From: Corinectria fuckeliana
Lineage: Eukaryota > Ascomycota > Sordariomycetes > Hypocreales > Nectriaceae
Reading direction: 5' to 3'
DNA: 64,000 nucleotides
NCBI GenBank assembly: GCA_019137255.1
Contig: WPDH01000228.1
Span: forward strand, 1-64,000
The position numbers and the translations under genes are program-made. Below are positions 12,489 to 24,540 of this stretch, one piece after another; position 1 is the stretch's first letter; each line of letters opens with the position of its first letter. The notes beneath the pieces are model-generated. The model was not told the origin of the DNA, ran no database searches, and worked only from the letters and a program-made list of their open reading frames with translations.

Positions 12489-12498
12489 ATGGATCCAT
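12489..12498. promoter_or_regulatory. Perfect palindrome ATGGATCCAT, possible CYS3-type site
   Basis: A 10-bp perfect palindrome about 235 bp upstream of the sulfite reductase start. The known CYS3/MetR bZIP consensus is ATGRYRYCAT. This site keeps both outer half-sites (ATGG and CCAT) but departs at the two central positions. It is therefore only a weak candidate for sulfur regulation. It also contains a BamHI-type hexamer that could occur by chance. Confidence 0.25.
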
Positions 12499-14317
12499 GG
12501 ATCGCTTCAAATCCGGCGGGAGCCAGCCCTGTGCCGTCGATGCCTTTCTGCCTAGTAAATAGAGCCTAATTACAGGGCAGCAAGGTATCTAAGTGCTGTA
12601 AAAGTAGTCCCGGGCCGTTTCGGGCACGCCTTCCCCTTCGTTGGCCTCGCCACGGGGTTTTGGACTAAAATATGGGGGCATTGGCCTCATTGAACCACCG
12701 AGTTTTCCCCCGCGCAGCACGGCACGCAACTCAAGCAAACAAGCAGCCCAGAAACAACACAGAAGGGGGGGGAAATTGCGTCCCTTCGCCGCCCCTCTGA
12801 CGCTTGATGAATCTTGGATTGCGTGATCGGTTAGCGGAATATGCCATGCCCCGGACGTGCTACGGCCCCACACCTACAGCCCATGACCCCGTCAACCCGT
12901 GCAGCGCGCCAGCACCGCAACAACGGAAAAAGAAGAAGCCCAGCGTACGACTCCGCGACCACCGATGACAAATGAGGTCGCTCGCATTTGCCTGAGCATT
13001 TGAGGACAACCCCTCTGCTTTCGCCCAGCCAATCGCCGCTCGCCCATGTGCCGACGCGGGAACGGGGAAGGGGTTTGGGCGACTCCACCCCGACTTCCTC
13101 CAGCTGGGCCACCGACGGCCCGCGAGACTGAAATGCCTCTTTGGTCGTGAATATTCCATCCCTGGAGGGCCGGGGTGGGTGTGGCTCCGACTACCGGGAT
13201 GTTTGCAAGTTTGACGATGACACCATCGAGGGTTGTAGACACGAACAGGCACTCACTCACTGAGGTACTCCATACTGGTGCTTTGGAATCCCCTGAAACG
13301 CCCCTCACCAAATGATCAAGTTGCTACTACGTACTGGCTGAGTCAAAGGCTAGATATTCATCCACGGGCACAAGTCCGAATACGGAGGCATTCCTCTGTG
13401 CCCAGATGACTGATTAACTAGCTGCCCATTAAGCTATTAGTTGCATCAGTCAACTTACTTCCATCGACTAAATCTACTAGTAGTACCGGGCTCGTCCACC
13501 CCACATATCATGCATTTGATTCACAACATGCCACAACATGGGAAAATACTCGGAGAAATCAATCATCGTCTCTTCACTTCACTTATTCTCTACCGCTGAT
13601 CATGGTCAACAAGTGGTTTCTTGCTACTACGTGGTAAATACGTACTAACTAATAAGTACAGTAAGAGTAATCATTTATACCGGCTCCGTATTATCTCCTT
13701 CACCTCTGTTGGAGTTTCCCTTCCTCCCCATCATGCCAGTAGGTTATAGATGAAAAGAAAAAGAAAAGCGTACGCCCCCAATGTTCCTTTCACGCCCCAT
13801 CATTATGTGCCGGTCCCTTTCATCGCCTTCCACCTCGTTCTTCTGCCGCACGACGCCGCATCACGCAATGCCGCTTCCCCCCTTCACCGCCCGCCACGTG
13901 CCCGCAAGCCCGCAGAACCGCCAACTGTTCACTTGCCGCGCTTTCGCCGCACTCGCCGCATTTGCCCCGGCGCCGGCCGAGTCCCCTTTCACTCGTTCCG
14001 CCCGGAGAGTTTTCCGTCGGTGCCGACCCGTCTTGCCTCCAGATCAACCACAAGGGTCCCGCCCGAGCTTCTTTACATCTCTTTCGTATGCTGTTATCGT
14101 CTTGTTGTCGTCAAGTGTTCGGGCCATTCACAAGCAATCAGACCCCCTTGCCCATTCCTTAGCACCTCCACATCCTTGGCTGGCGGATCGTCATGATCAG
14201 AATGTAGCAGTCATGCAAGTGCCCACCTTGAGTACGCATCAAGGCATGGCCCCATCGCATCTGCAAAGCTCCGCTCCTCGAGTCCCGTCAATGGCCTGCG
14301 GCATCGCATCATTTCAT
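12499..14317. other. Upstream region of sulfite reductase and 3' flank of KEI1
   Basis: About 1.8 kb without a supported gene. Open frames on the plus strand from about 13,750 continue antisense through KEI1 and have no recognisable domains, so I treat them as shadows. Several stretches after 13,300 are AT-richer and stop-rich in all frames. Confidence 0.5.
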
Positions 14318-15205
14318 CTACACGACTTCGCCCGCCAGAGTGCCCACCGGAGCGGGCTTGTGGGGGTTCATGCTCCTCGCCCAGTGCTCATCCTCATCCC
14401 GCTGATCCAGCCAGTAGCTCCGGCCGAACGACACCATCAGCCGTCCCAGCCGTCCCTTGCGGCCCTCGCCGTCCGGCAGGTCCTCCGCAAATGGGCCCTC
14501 ATGGTCATCCACTCCCGGGCCCTCGAGGATCATCAGTTGCATGTACTTCTGCAGCACCTGCTTCGCGTACGCCATCATCACGAAGCTAAAGTACACGCGG
14601 ATGAGCGTCGAAGCGATGATGAGCAACATGCTGAAGGCCGTCTCCTGAGGCACCACTGCGCCATGGATGGCTGTCTCCCGGCGGAGGCCCTCGACACCCT
14701 CTACCACCAAGTTAGGCAGGCCCGACGCCTGCGTGTCCGTAGAAGGTTCCGTGCTCTGGCTCGTGAGGTACCAATTCAACCCAAAAGCCGCCGTGTATGC
14801 TCCGTTGATGACCGTGTCGAGAATGTAAACCCATGCCAACGCGAGGCATTCGAAGGGGCTTTGCTTTCGGACATGGGGGATCAGAGTGGCGAGAAGAACC
14901 AGAACGCAGATGGAGTAGACGTATGTCGACAGCTGCAAGAACGAGAGCTGATAGCCGGTGAGGATGGCCAGCAGCCCGTAGACGCCGGTCACCTTGTTGA
15001 AGACGAGGGCGAGCGAGATGACCTCGGTGCCGGTCTGGAGACTGATCATGCCAAAGAGGGTCTAAGGAAGATGTCAGTTAGCCCTTCGCGCGCTCTACAA
15101 CACTCGATGAGGTCGTCATCCCCCTCATCGAAGGGATGAAGTCTCCCTGGGTCTCCTTACCTTCGGTCGGGGCACCCGCAGGTACAGTCTGGTGAATCTC
15201 GACAT
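14318..15205 (-). CDS. KEI1: Inositol phosphorylceramide synthase regulatory subunit KEI1
   Basis: Golgi membrane partner of the IPC synthase catalytic subunit AUR1, needed for complex sphingolipid synthesis (known from yeast). Exons 15205-15161 (MSRFTRLYLRVPRPK) and 15061-14318 join in phase over a 99-nt intron, giving 262 residues. The second exon opens TLFGMISLQTGTE and contains the family-typical stretch NKVTGVYGLLAILTGYQLS. Three to four hydrophobic membrane segments follow in the first half, with another near residues 150-175 (FSMLLIIASTLIRVYFSFVM). The charged C-terminal tail carries an FGRSYWLDQRDEDEHW-type segment. Motif and topology fit the fungal Kei1/DUF1753 family. The C-terminal end is taken at the first stop and could differ if another intron exists. 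Confidence 0.85.
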
Positions 15206-16241
15206 GGCGGTAACGAAATCGGTATCGGGTGTCAGGTCGTGCAGCGTGTTGACGCTATCCTGGCTCTCTGAGAAACGGGGGGCAGAAAATCACACAAGGA
15301 AGGACGAGATTTGAACCGCAGGTTAAGGAGAGAGAAATCCAAGAAACCACGAAACGCGCAGTGACGACGGAAATGATGCAGCCAGGGTCAGTTCATTCAA
15401 AGCCTTGTGTTGCGCCCCACTTGTTCACGGACATCCGCTGATTCCGCGACTCCCGGCGAGCGTAATTTGACAGACAGTCACGTGCCTGCGCACATGAAAC
15501 ATCGACACTGTAATCAAACCTGGCCAATCATTCAAGTTAAAAACGATACGTACAACAAAGATGACTGGAGGTACTTAGTAGGTACGTAGGTACTTAAGTC
15601 GCATCACCTGTCGATAACTACTAATATACTTAGGGGAATAAATTATCAGCCATGTCACTGAACATGAATGTGCAGTTGGGCACCGTCGCGCGAGACCTTT
15701 TCCTTAGCGGCTAGAGCTCACTCCGCAGCCTCAGAAATCCAGTTACGTGAACCGAATTCGATGCCTTATCCGTATTGCCTGTACCATTGATATGTCTTCT
15801 CCCGGCTCACTTAGCTCAACGCTGTGCAATATTCGCGACGAGCTGTTAGTGTAACAATGCCAAGCTCAACAATCAAAGCACAAGACCCCAGAATACACAC
15901 GGAAGATTGCGTTAGGACTCGAAGCTGGAGATCTAATAATTGCGATGTCTAGGTGCAAGAGAGTAGCCCCCGTTCCCTGCCGCTGTGTACGTCGTATGCG
16001 TCAACCGATCCCTTGCAGATGGACGGCCACCGACACCCAGAGGGGAAAAATACCCCAGGCATTAATGTTTCTTATATAACGATCGTAGGCTCGTAGTCCT
16101 AGTCCTGGCTGTATTATACAAGCTCCCGCGCTCAGATCCACGCGCTACGCTTGATATCCTATCCCATGAAGCGACGCTAGCATGGCTTGACCTCCCCGGA
16201 TACTCCTATACTCCAATTCCTGAACTTGGTTATGGCGGCGT
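15206..16241. other. KEI1 upstream region and YPT6 3' flank; no gene
   Basis: About 1 kb with frequent stops in all frames. It contains GGTACGTAGGTAC-like short repeats near 15,570-15,600. I see no coding or structural RNA signal. Confidence 0.5.
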
Positions 16242-17213
16242 TTAGCATGCGCAGCCTTCTTGTGAAGGTTGGGCCGTGTTCGTCTTGACATCGATCACTG
16301 AAACACGTGCGTGTTAGTATTGAATCCGCGGAGCGTGTGAATGCCGAAAGGAAAAGACCTACTTTGGCTCGAGGCTTGCGCTGCGGCATCGGTGCCCTCC
16401 ATGCCTGGCAGGGCCTGTGCTATCCTCTTGAATAGGTTCTTGACGTTATGCCCCAACTTCGCGCTAGTCTCGACAAACATCAAGTTGTTCTTCTTGGCCT
16501 CCTCTTCACCCTGCTGCGTGGTGACCTCCCGCTTATCGTTCAAATCGGTCTTGTTGCCGACCAACACAATTATCACGTCATTGCCTCGCTCAGCTCGGAC
16601 ATCGTCGATCCACTTCCTGGTATTTTGGAAGGATTTGGCATCTAGGGGGACGGTCGACATTAGTAAAGTTGGTGGATGCCCAATGAAGGGGAAGAGGCCG
16701 GGGAGGTGGAGTCATTGTCAGGGGCTATCATACTGGAGATATCGTAGACCACGACGGCCACGCTGGAATCGCGGATGTATGAGGGAATCAAACTTCGGAA
16801 ACGCTCCTGGCCCGCAGTATCCCACAGCTGAAGCCGCACCGTCCGGTCCTCCAGGTACATGGTCTAAATCCGCAGTGGTCAGTTAGGGGTCGTGTGCCGC
16901 ATCGCGCCGTCCGGACGTCCTCACCTTGGACAGGAAATCGATACCGATCGTCGCCTGATACATGTTGTCGAAAGAGTCGTACATGAACCGTGTGATCAAG
17001 GACGTCTTGCCCACTGTCGTATACCGTCGTTAGTCAAGGTGTCTGATGCGGGTCGAACTCGGTCGGTCGACGTACCACTCTGCTCTCCAAGAAACACCAG
17101 CCTGCACCGGGTTGTTAGTCTATCGACATACGAAGAATAAGTCTCGCTGCAATGAGAAACACCTACTTGAACTTCTTCAAGGGGTTATTGTAGGAGCCGC
17201 CGGCCTGCGCCAT
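16242..17213 (-). CDS. YPT6: Rab-family small GTPase YPT6 / Rab6
   Basis: Ras-like GTPase that controls vesicle fusion at the late Golgi, including endosome-to-Golgi return. Six exons fit in phase: 17213-17167, 17101-17076, 17013-16925, 16863-16734, 16641-16363 and 16297-16242, giving 208 residues. The protein starts MAQAGGSYNNPLKKFKLVFL and has the P-loop GEQSVGKTS (residues 21-29), the switch region with [19 protein letters not shown] (G3), NKTD (G4) and ETSAK (G5). It ends in CAC, the double-cysteine geranylgeranylation signal. The effector region [20 protein letters not shown] is characteristic of Rab6. The gene is intron-rich (five introns of 61-92 nt), which is common for fungal Rabs. 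It is divergent from NOP53. Confidence 0.95.
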
Positions 17214-17792
17214 TGCTGCGGTTGGGTCGAGATTACTCCGTTGCGCGGGACGGGACACGGAATGGGACAGCTGTCAAGGCCGAAGACGTTGTGGTCCAGG
17301 AGGAGCAATCCAGAAGGCGTACTCTGTGGCTGGGAACGAATACGTCTGGAGGATGCTGCTTGGGCGTGATGGTTCCGACGTTGGGTCGAGGGTCGAAGGT
17401 GTCAGGCACAGGAAAGAAGGTCAATGTCGTCGTCTAACGGAACCTAGAATTGGCAGGAGGACTCCGTACCTCTCCGGTGATGGAGTCCGTCCATGACAGC
17501 ACCCTTTCGGGTCCACCAAGTCCAGGCACGTGCAGATAAGAAATGCAGAAATACTGTACGAATACAGCACCGTATATTACGGGGTGCCTTAATCATGGCT
17601 AGCTTCCTGCCGTTTATGCCAATGCTGGAAGCGTAACGAGATAACGGGGCTTTGCTCGGCTGCCCCACTAAAAAATTAAGAGAATGTCCAAGTCCCCCAC
17701 CACCAAACCGAACCTGCATCTTGTCTGCGGTGTCAGTATACCAGCAACAAGAACCCGCATTTCTTGTTGATTCATTGATCTCGGTTATCACA
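17214..17792. promoter_or_regulatory. Divergent promoter region between YPT6 and NOP53
   Basis: The 579 bp between the two start codons must hold both promoters. No specific box could be assigned with confidence. Open frames within it show no family features. Confidence 0.5.
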
Positions 17793-19168
17793 ATGCCCGT
17801 CATACAGTCAAAGACCATCGGGTCTGGTGAGGCACCTAAGCAGCTCAATCAGCCTTCCCGCAAAGGCAAGAAGGCATGGCGGAAAAACGTCGATGTGACC
17901 GATGTCCAGCATGGCCTCGCCGAGTTGAATGAAGAAATCATTCGAGGGTAAGGCGCTTTTCTCTCTCCTGGCCTTTTCATTTTGCTGACATATATGTCTA
18001 CAGTGGTGTTATCAAGGAGAAGACCTCCACGGAACTGTTCACCCTCGACGTCGCCGGTGACTCGCGCATCGCCCGAAAGTCCAAGCACGTCAAGAAGGGC
18101 CTCAAGGCCGACGAGATCCTCGCCCAGCGCTCCGCCGTTCCCGCCGTTTCCATGCGCAAGCGCCCCGGCGACGACAAGATAGCCAACGGCATCATCCCCC
18201 CCAAGCGCCAGCGCACCGGCTGGGTCTCCCACAAGGAGCTCTCGCGCCTAAGGAGAGTCGCCGATGGCCAGCACGACAACACCGTCGAGGTCAGGGACGC
18301 TACCTACGACGTCTGGGACACGCCCGTCGCGGCCTTGAAGGACGAAGACGCCGAGTTCATGCCCGAGCAGCAGAAGGCCAAAGCCCCCAAGTCCATGAAG
18401 CGCGACCCTATCTCGTTGCTTGAGAACGGCAAGCACGTGCCCGCCGTCCAGACGCCCTCCGGTGGCTACAGCTACAACCCTGTCTTCACCGACTACGAGG
18501 AACGCCTGGCTGAGGAGAGCGAGAAGGCCCTCGAAGCCGAGCGGAAACGCCTGGCCGCCGAAGAGGCCGACCGCCTGAAGCAGGAGGCTGCCGCCCGATC
18601 CGCCGCCGAGGCAGAAGCCGCCGAGGCCCGCGCCAACCTGTCGGAGTGGGAGGAGGACTCCGAGTGGGAGGGCTTCCAAAGCGCCGCTGAGGAGGAAAAG
18701 ATAACAGCCAAGCGGCCGGAGCGCAAGACCCAAACGCAACGCAACCGCATTCAGCGCCGGAAGGAGGAAGAGCGCCTAGCCAAACACAAAGAGGCTATCA
18801 AGGCACAGCGCCGCCAGGAGCACCGCATCAAGGACATCGCCGAAGAGGTCGAGGAGCAAGACCGCAACCGGGAGCTCATCCTGGCCGTCGACTCGGACGG
18901 CGAGCCCGTTACGGACCTCAAGGACCACAAGATGCGCCGCCGGCAGCTCGGCAAGTTCAAGCTCCCCGAGAACGACCTGGAGCTCGTCCTGCCCGACGAG
19001 CTGCAGGAGTCGCTGCGTTTGCTGAAGCCTGAGGGCAACCTGCTCAAGGACCGGTACCGCAGCATGCTTGTCCGCGGCAAGGTCGAGAGCCGTCGCCACA
19101 TCCCCTTCCACAGGCTGGCCGCCCGAAAGTACACCGAGAAGTGGACATATAAGGATTTCAAGATATAG
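17793..19168 (+). CDS. NOP53: Ribosome biogenesis factor NOP53 (60S)
   Basis: Nucleolar protein required for late 60S maturation; in yeast it recruits the exosome and Mtr4 for 7S pre-rRNA processing. Exons 17793-17947 and 18004-19168 are separated by a 56-nt intron with GCTGAC branch, giving 439 residues. The N-terminus has basic RKGKKAWRKNVDV followed by VQHGLAELNEEI, then KSTELFTLDVAGD-like and KHVKKGLKADEIL segments. PTYDVWD-like ATYDVWDTP and PSGGYSYNPVFTDYEE are family landmarks. A long charged coiled coil rich in Glu, Ala and Arg occupies about residues 230-340. The C-terminal block contains LPDELQESLRLLKPEGNLLKDR. Length and order match the NOP53/GLTSCR2 family. The upstream in-frame ATG-less stretch was not used; the start chosen gives MPVIQSKTIGSGEAPKQ. 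Confidence 0.9.
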
Positions 19169-19489
19169 AACAGGAACATCAAAAGTCGTGCTGGAGTTTA
19201 GCGAAAGAAATTTATACAAACATCGATTTTTTGTCTATACTGATCATGGATATCGTTGCCCATTCGGCTCGTCCCCCAGTTCTATGGTTTTGTACACGAA
19301 GAAGAGTCGAGGGAATAGATATCGATGTAACAGAATCTCGCAAGTTTCTAGCCGACGAACCGCCTGAACAAACAAACCCGCATAAATATATTCAGTGCTG
19401 TCGTCGTAACGTCGTAACGTCGTACTCCTGACCATACTTCACCAACGCCCCGGAAACATATTACTTGACCGTTCAGTCTTTTATTGCCT
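19169..19489. other. Convergent 3' region between NOP53 and NDE1
   Basis: 321 bp between stop codons, AT-richer, with no gene visible. Confidence 0.5.
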
Positions 19490-21621
19490 TTAGAAGCTCA
19501 TCAAATCTGCACGGAAACAAGTTAGCTTCGGGTATCAACATTAGCAGACAAGGAGAGTAGCATACCTCGACCAAATATTCCTCGCTTAGCCCAGTCCATG
19601 GCCATGAGGATCCGGGTGCGGAAGCTCACGCTCTGCGCAAAGTAGACAGATCGCCAGGCATACACGGCCCAGAGCCCGCCGGCGAAGTTCCAGCCGTCAC
19701 CGAGGTCAAAGACGGCCGAGTTGCCGACATATGCTAGGCTTCCCAGGTGAGTGTATTCGAAGGCCTTGTGGACGGCGGCGTCTATATCTCCATCGTAGAT
19801 TTCGTTGGCGCGGAGGCCCTCGGCCATTCGCGTCATGCGGTTGAACTTGTGGGCGAGATATTGACCCTGCTGGTGAGCTCGCTGGGCGGTGGCAGGTAGC
19901 GATGTGAGCTTGCTGTCGATTTCACGAAGGAGCTCACGGAGCTCGCCGAAGTCGAGGGTGCCTGACTCGTCCTTGTCGAATTCCATGAAGAGCTTATCGA
20001 GGCGCTTGAGGTGGCTCACAGCCTGGGGGAAACGCTTCTTGACATCCTGTGCGACGGCGCGCCAATCGCTAAAATGAAGCTGTAGCGTCTCAGCGTCCTT
20101 GCCCCTTTTCCAAGCGAGGGAGCGGAGGAAGGTAACAATGTGATCGGCTACATTGTTCTGAACGGTAGAGCAGTCGCCAATGGCGTAAACGTCACCCAAC
20201 GGTGTGCCGTTGAGACGGAGATGCGTGTCTGTCTCGAGGGCGTGTTGATTCTTTTGCGCCTTGCCTAGCCGGTCCGACAACGTCTTGCAAAAGCCGGTCT
20301 GCGAAACACCGGTGGACCATAGGCAAAACCCGTGGGGGAGCTCTTTTGTGATAAGAGTGCCGTCCTCCGCCTTCTGGGTGAAGACAATCTTGTCCGCCTG
20401 GACCTCCTTGACTCGGGAGTTGGTCAATATCTGGATCTGGTCGCGAGCGAAGCGGTCTTCGGCGTACTTGGAGACCGTCTCATCGTAGGTGTTGAGGATA
20501 TGGCTTCGGCTCTGGATAAGGTGAACAGAGATCTCGTTTCGCAGTAATCGAGGATAGTGCCTTGTCAGGTCCTCGTTCAGGAGGTCGACGAGCTCAGCAG
20601 CGAATTCGACACCCGTAGGACCTCCGCCGCTGACCACAAAGGAGAGGAGGCGCTTGCGCTCTTCGTCACTGGTGGTGGGTAAACAAGCAACCTCCAAGTT
20701 TTGTATGACTTTGTTGCGAATCATGCGGGCATCATTGATATCCTTGAGGAAAAAAGCGTTCTCCAGGCCTTTGACACCGTGGGGGTTCGTGACAGAGCCA
20801 ACGGCAATGACGAGCTTGTCGTAGGGCACATAGAACCGGGTCTCTTGGCCCTTCGCGTCTAATTGAGAAACCTCGACCATTTTGTTAGAGAAGTCAACGT
20901 CCTCGGCCCGAGCGCGAATGAAGTGGCCCTTGACACGGTCTAGAATGCGGCGGATGGGTTCGACGAGGGATCGCAGCTCGAGGGTTCCGACGGTTGCGGA
21001 GGGAAGCATGGGAGTGAACAGGAAGTAGTTGGTGGGCGAGATGACGGTGACATGGTACTCGTCTGGGTTGAGCTCCTTCAAAAGGGCCACTCCACCCCAT
21101 CCGCCGCCGAGAATGACAAGATGGGGCTTGTCCTTGAGGCGTCGCTTCTCTTCGCAGTCATCGTCATCGATGTAGGCCTCTGCGACGGGCAGATTCTTAG
21201 CGCCGCCGCGACGGGGCGAAAGGGCAATCTGGGAGACATCAATATCGCCATGGACGGGATGCTCCTTGTAGGTGCTGGCATCGTAGACGAAGAAGACGAA
21301 GACACCGATGCCGAAGACGGTAATCGTCGTGCCGACCCAGGCCGCGGCGCGGTAGCAGAAGTTGAGGACACGCGATTTCCTCTGAGGAAGCGGCTTCCCG
21401 GAGAGGGCGCGTACGAAGAAGTGTGAGGGAAGTCGAACGGCAGCGTTCGTGGCTTGGGTGCGCTTGGTCGTAGAGGCGCCAGATAATTTGGCGAAGGTCC
21501 TCAGCTGCCTTGGGGATCGTGGGCGGGCAGCGACGAAGGATAGGGCGTTGCGAGAGCCGGCAAATGATGTGCAGTTGCGAGCGCGGGCTAGGCGCATGGC
21601 AGTGAGCGAAGAGGCCGACAT
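19490..21621 (-). CDS. NDE1: External alternative NADH dehydrogenase with EF-hand (NDE type)
   Basis: Rotenone-insensitive type II NADH:ubiquinone oxidoreductase of the outer face of the inner mitochondrial membrane; oxidises NADH without proton pumping. Exons 21621-19566 and 19506-19490 join in phase; the 17-nt last exon changes the end to ...GIFGRDLMSF, as in the family. 690 residues. The arginine- and serine-rich N-terminus is a mitochondrial presequence. A membrane segment follows at about 90-117 (VGTTITVFGIGVFVFFVYDA). FAD binding is at VILGGGWGGVALL (~residue 170), and the NADH Rossmann motif is SGGGPTGVEFAAEL (~335). A canonical EF-hand loop, DKDESGTLDFGEL, lies near 540-552, predicting Ca-dependent activity as in Neurospora NDE1. 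Start at MSASSLTAMRL; 53 further in-frame codons upstream are probably leader. Confidence 0.93.
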
Positions 21622-22705
21622 GGTTGTGGCTGTGATCGCGGAGGATCGAGTTCGTTTGATGTGAAGGACGAGCAGTGAATTACGAGCGAGGGATAGAGAG
21701 TACGAGGGAGGGGAGCTCAGAGCTACCGGCCACTCAACATGTCGTGCGAAAGAGGGATCCCTGGAGGTGGTGTAGGTCAATTGACTATAACTGGTCGGAT
21801 GAAGTGAGAGACAAGGAGGAGAGGGGTAAATGATTGAAGAAGATGGGAGGTTTGTGTGGAAAGGGTTGGTGTAGAGGGCGTGGATAAGGTAAGTTGAGGT
21901 AGGCTACGACGTAATTACCCTCCAGGGAAAACTACCACAGTGTAAGTATGCTCTACGTCATTGCAGGGAAGCTGACGTTCACTACCTAGAAAAGAGACGC
22001 CGCACAATGAACTCTTGGCTCGGCGACCGACCATCGGCGGCGCCGCCGACTATTAGGTACCCAGCTGCACTGCGACCGCGCTCGCTCGACCACTCTGGCG
22101 GAACGACGCTTGCAATCTATCTATTAGGCCTATCTACTTACTCTTCGCACACTCATCTGTGTATGTAAGTGTTTCGTAATGCTTGCTCCTCGCCCCTGTC
22201 ATGATGAATGATAGATGACTGGAACCACGGTTCCAGATCGCTACAAAGCAGATACCTTGACTGACTAGGTCTACCATACATACCGGAACAGTCGGCTAAG
22301 CTACTTAACGGGCCGTCTTACTGCGAAAGGGTAAGGGTTGGTTGGTTGGTTCGCAGCTCGGCCGCCAATCGAGTGATATTTGGTGATGTGGACCGCGACA
22401 CGACTCCGTAATGACGGCGTCTCCGGAAATACCGGATCTGCTCCCACTGTTTACTATGTATAACTATACCGCTCACATGGGCCATGCAATTTTTCTGGCC
22501 GATGCCGCTCCACGCGATTGATTGTTTACATCATCTTTGTTGGTGCCTTCTGTGGTCCAAGTGAGCGCCAGACAGCATCCAGTTAAGGTGCTGCGCGGGT
22601 AAGTACTTAGACTAGAGACAACGAGATACGCATCCCGACTCGGACCAAATCAAGCATCCAACATGCAATGCATACCAACTCAGATCCAAATCTAGATCCT
22701 AGTCA
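21622..22705. other. NDE1 upstream region and URK1 3' flank; no gene
   Basis: About 1.1 kb with stops in all frames. It contains a (GGTT)4 run at 22336-22351 and no recognisable feature otherwise. Confidence 0.5.
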
Positions 22706-24540
22706 TCAACAACGGAAATACTTTCGCTCCACCCATCGCTCGTCTTGCGTGTCTAGCATGTTGCAAACCACCACCGTGATCTCTGGAAACACCGACGTGA
22801 GCCGGTGCAGCCCAACCTTGCCCGCCGAGTACGTCGCCAGCACAATGCGGTTCTGGGCGACCCCATGATCTACAAGCACCTGCACCGCCATCAGCGCTGC
22901 ACCGCCGCTCGCCATCTGCGTGTCGAGCAGCAGTACGCTCTCCTGGTCCTGGATGTTGTCCGGCAGTCGCAGATAGTGCAGCTCCGGCTCTCCTGTGGAA
23001 AAGTCAGACTGGATCAGGACCCGGCCCGTCCGGCAGTCCGGGATCGTCTTCCGCAGCGCCGGCTCGAACGCCGAGCCACCCCGGAGCACCAGCACGGCGC
23101 AAACCTCGCCCTTGGGCGCGAGTCCACTGTACTTGTTACCCGCAGGGGTCTCGATGATTGCCTCCTCAAACTGGACATTGTTAAGGGCCCTAATGATGCA
23201 CGCGTCAGCCCGAGTCGCCAAGTCCTGGATCCAAGGGCACCTTACTGCTCTATGATAAGGCCGGCCAGCCGGTCAAAATAAAAGATGAAGTCTTCCGGAC
23301 CAGTATCAATGTCCTGGAGGATGGTGTTCATAAACCTTAGCTGCGGCGTGGCGTCGAGAACCACAACCCGATCAGAAAGCGGCGACTCCTTACAGGCAAC
23401 TTCTAGTTGGGATAGAGCATCTCGATGGTGCCGCGACTTTTCAAAGAGCTTCTTCTCAATGAACTGCACCATCATGTCTTGGCCTATGTCAACAAGTTTA
23501 TCCTCGTCCCATCATATTCATGAACAAACTCACCGAGTGCCACACGATTCTCAATCCCTCTGGGCACAATGAGATCGGCTACCTTCCGTTGAGGCTCAAC
23601 GAACTAGGCGATTGCGTTAGCTTCTGTGCTCAACTTAGCATGTCGCACGATGCTCTACCAACCTTTTCGAAATTGGGCTTGACAAATCCGAACCATTGCT
23701 TGATCACACCTTCGATATCACGGCCGCGCTCTCGTACATCACGAACGACTGATATCAACCACGCCTTAGTTACAGTTCTCGACAAACGTGATGGTTGGCT
23801 ACTCGCGGGGTACTTACTTCTTCGTGACAAGCAAGTATCTCCATCAGCTTCGCAGTAAATCTGACGTTAGTGGCAACCGTGTTAGCTTCACCGACCAGAT
23901 CATTAGACGTTGTCGACTTACGCCCATGTCCAGCAGCTCCAGGACCCGCGGATCATAGAGGGCAAAGATTCCCTCCAAGACGAGCACGTGCGGGGAGTAA
24001 ATGGAGGTCGTGTGCTCAAGGCGCTGGTGCTTGGCAAACGAGTAGACGGGGATATCTGCCCGCCTCCTGTCCCAGGCAGCGTCAGCCAACGTCCAGTTCC
24101 GATTTTAGAGATGGACGTACCCAGCCTTGAGATCGCGCAGCCTCTCGACCAAGATGTCAAAGTCAATGGCCTATGGTGCCCGAGAGGTCAATATCTCTGG
24201 CTATGGGTGAGGTGGATTTATGATTGCAAGGCCATACCTCTGGCGAGTCAAAGTCATACTCGTTAGCAAAGGCGAGCTTAGATTGCTCAGGCGTCAGCGT
24301 CTTATAGAAGGAATCCTGCGAAGACAATGAGCATAAGCATGACGAAAGCAACTGGACAGGGGGTCATGCCATTGACAGAATAACGACCCATGGCAAGTTG
24401 AGCTTCTTGACAATGGCCTGGGCCAACGTAGACTTGCCCGAGCCAGAGCTGCCGGCGACGCCAATGATGCTGACGTCGGCCCACGGAGGCGAGTAGTAGG
24501 CCCGCTTCTGAACCGTGACATGGCTCTCGAGATTGGCCAT
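22706..24540 (-). CDS. URK1: Uridine/cytidine kinase with C-terminal UPRTase-like domain
   Basis: Pyrimidine salvage enzyme phosphorylating uridine and cytidine to UMP and CMP in the cytosol. Nine exons fit in phase: 24540-24370, 24315-24238, 24170-24121, 24066-23922, 23860-23818, 23748-23663, 23603-23534, 23483-23246 and 23189-22706, giving 454 residues. The kinase domain has the P-loop GSSGSGKST (residues 30-38), LPWVVILSM then DSFYKTLTPEQS, and HVLVLEGIFALYDPR with RRIVRDVRERGRD. The C-terminal half (ALNNVQFEEAIIETP to ERKYFRC) is a uracil phosphoribosyltransferase-like domain with a PRPP-loop variant DTQMASGGAAL. The first intron (24316-24369) appears to use a GC donor. The start at MANLESHV is the first ATG; the frame is open further upstream (to 24681), so an extra 5' exon is possible. 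Confidence 0.9.

Noticed and set aside
13781..15139. 452-codon plus-strand frame
   Set aside because: It runs antisense through KEI1, whose membrane protein sequence and splice site are clear, and has no recognisable domain.
22336..22351. (GGTT)4 run
   Set aside because: Too short to be a telomere-like or functional repeat; simple sequence.
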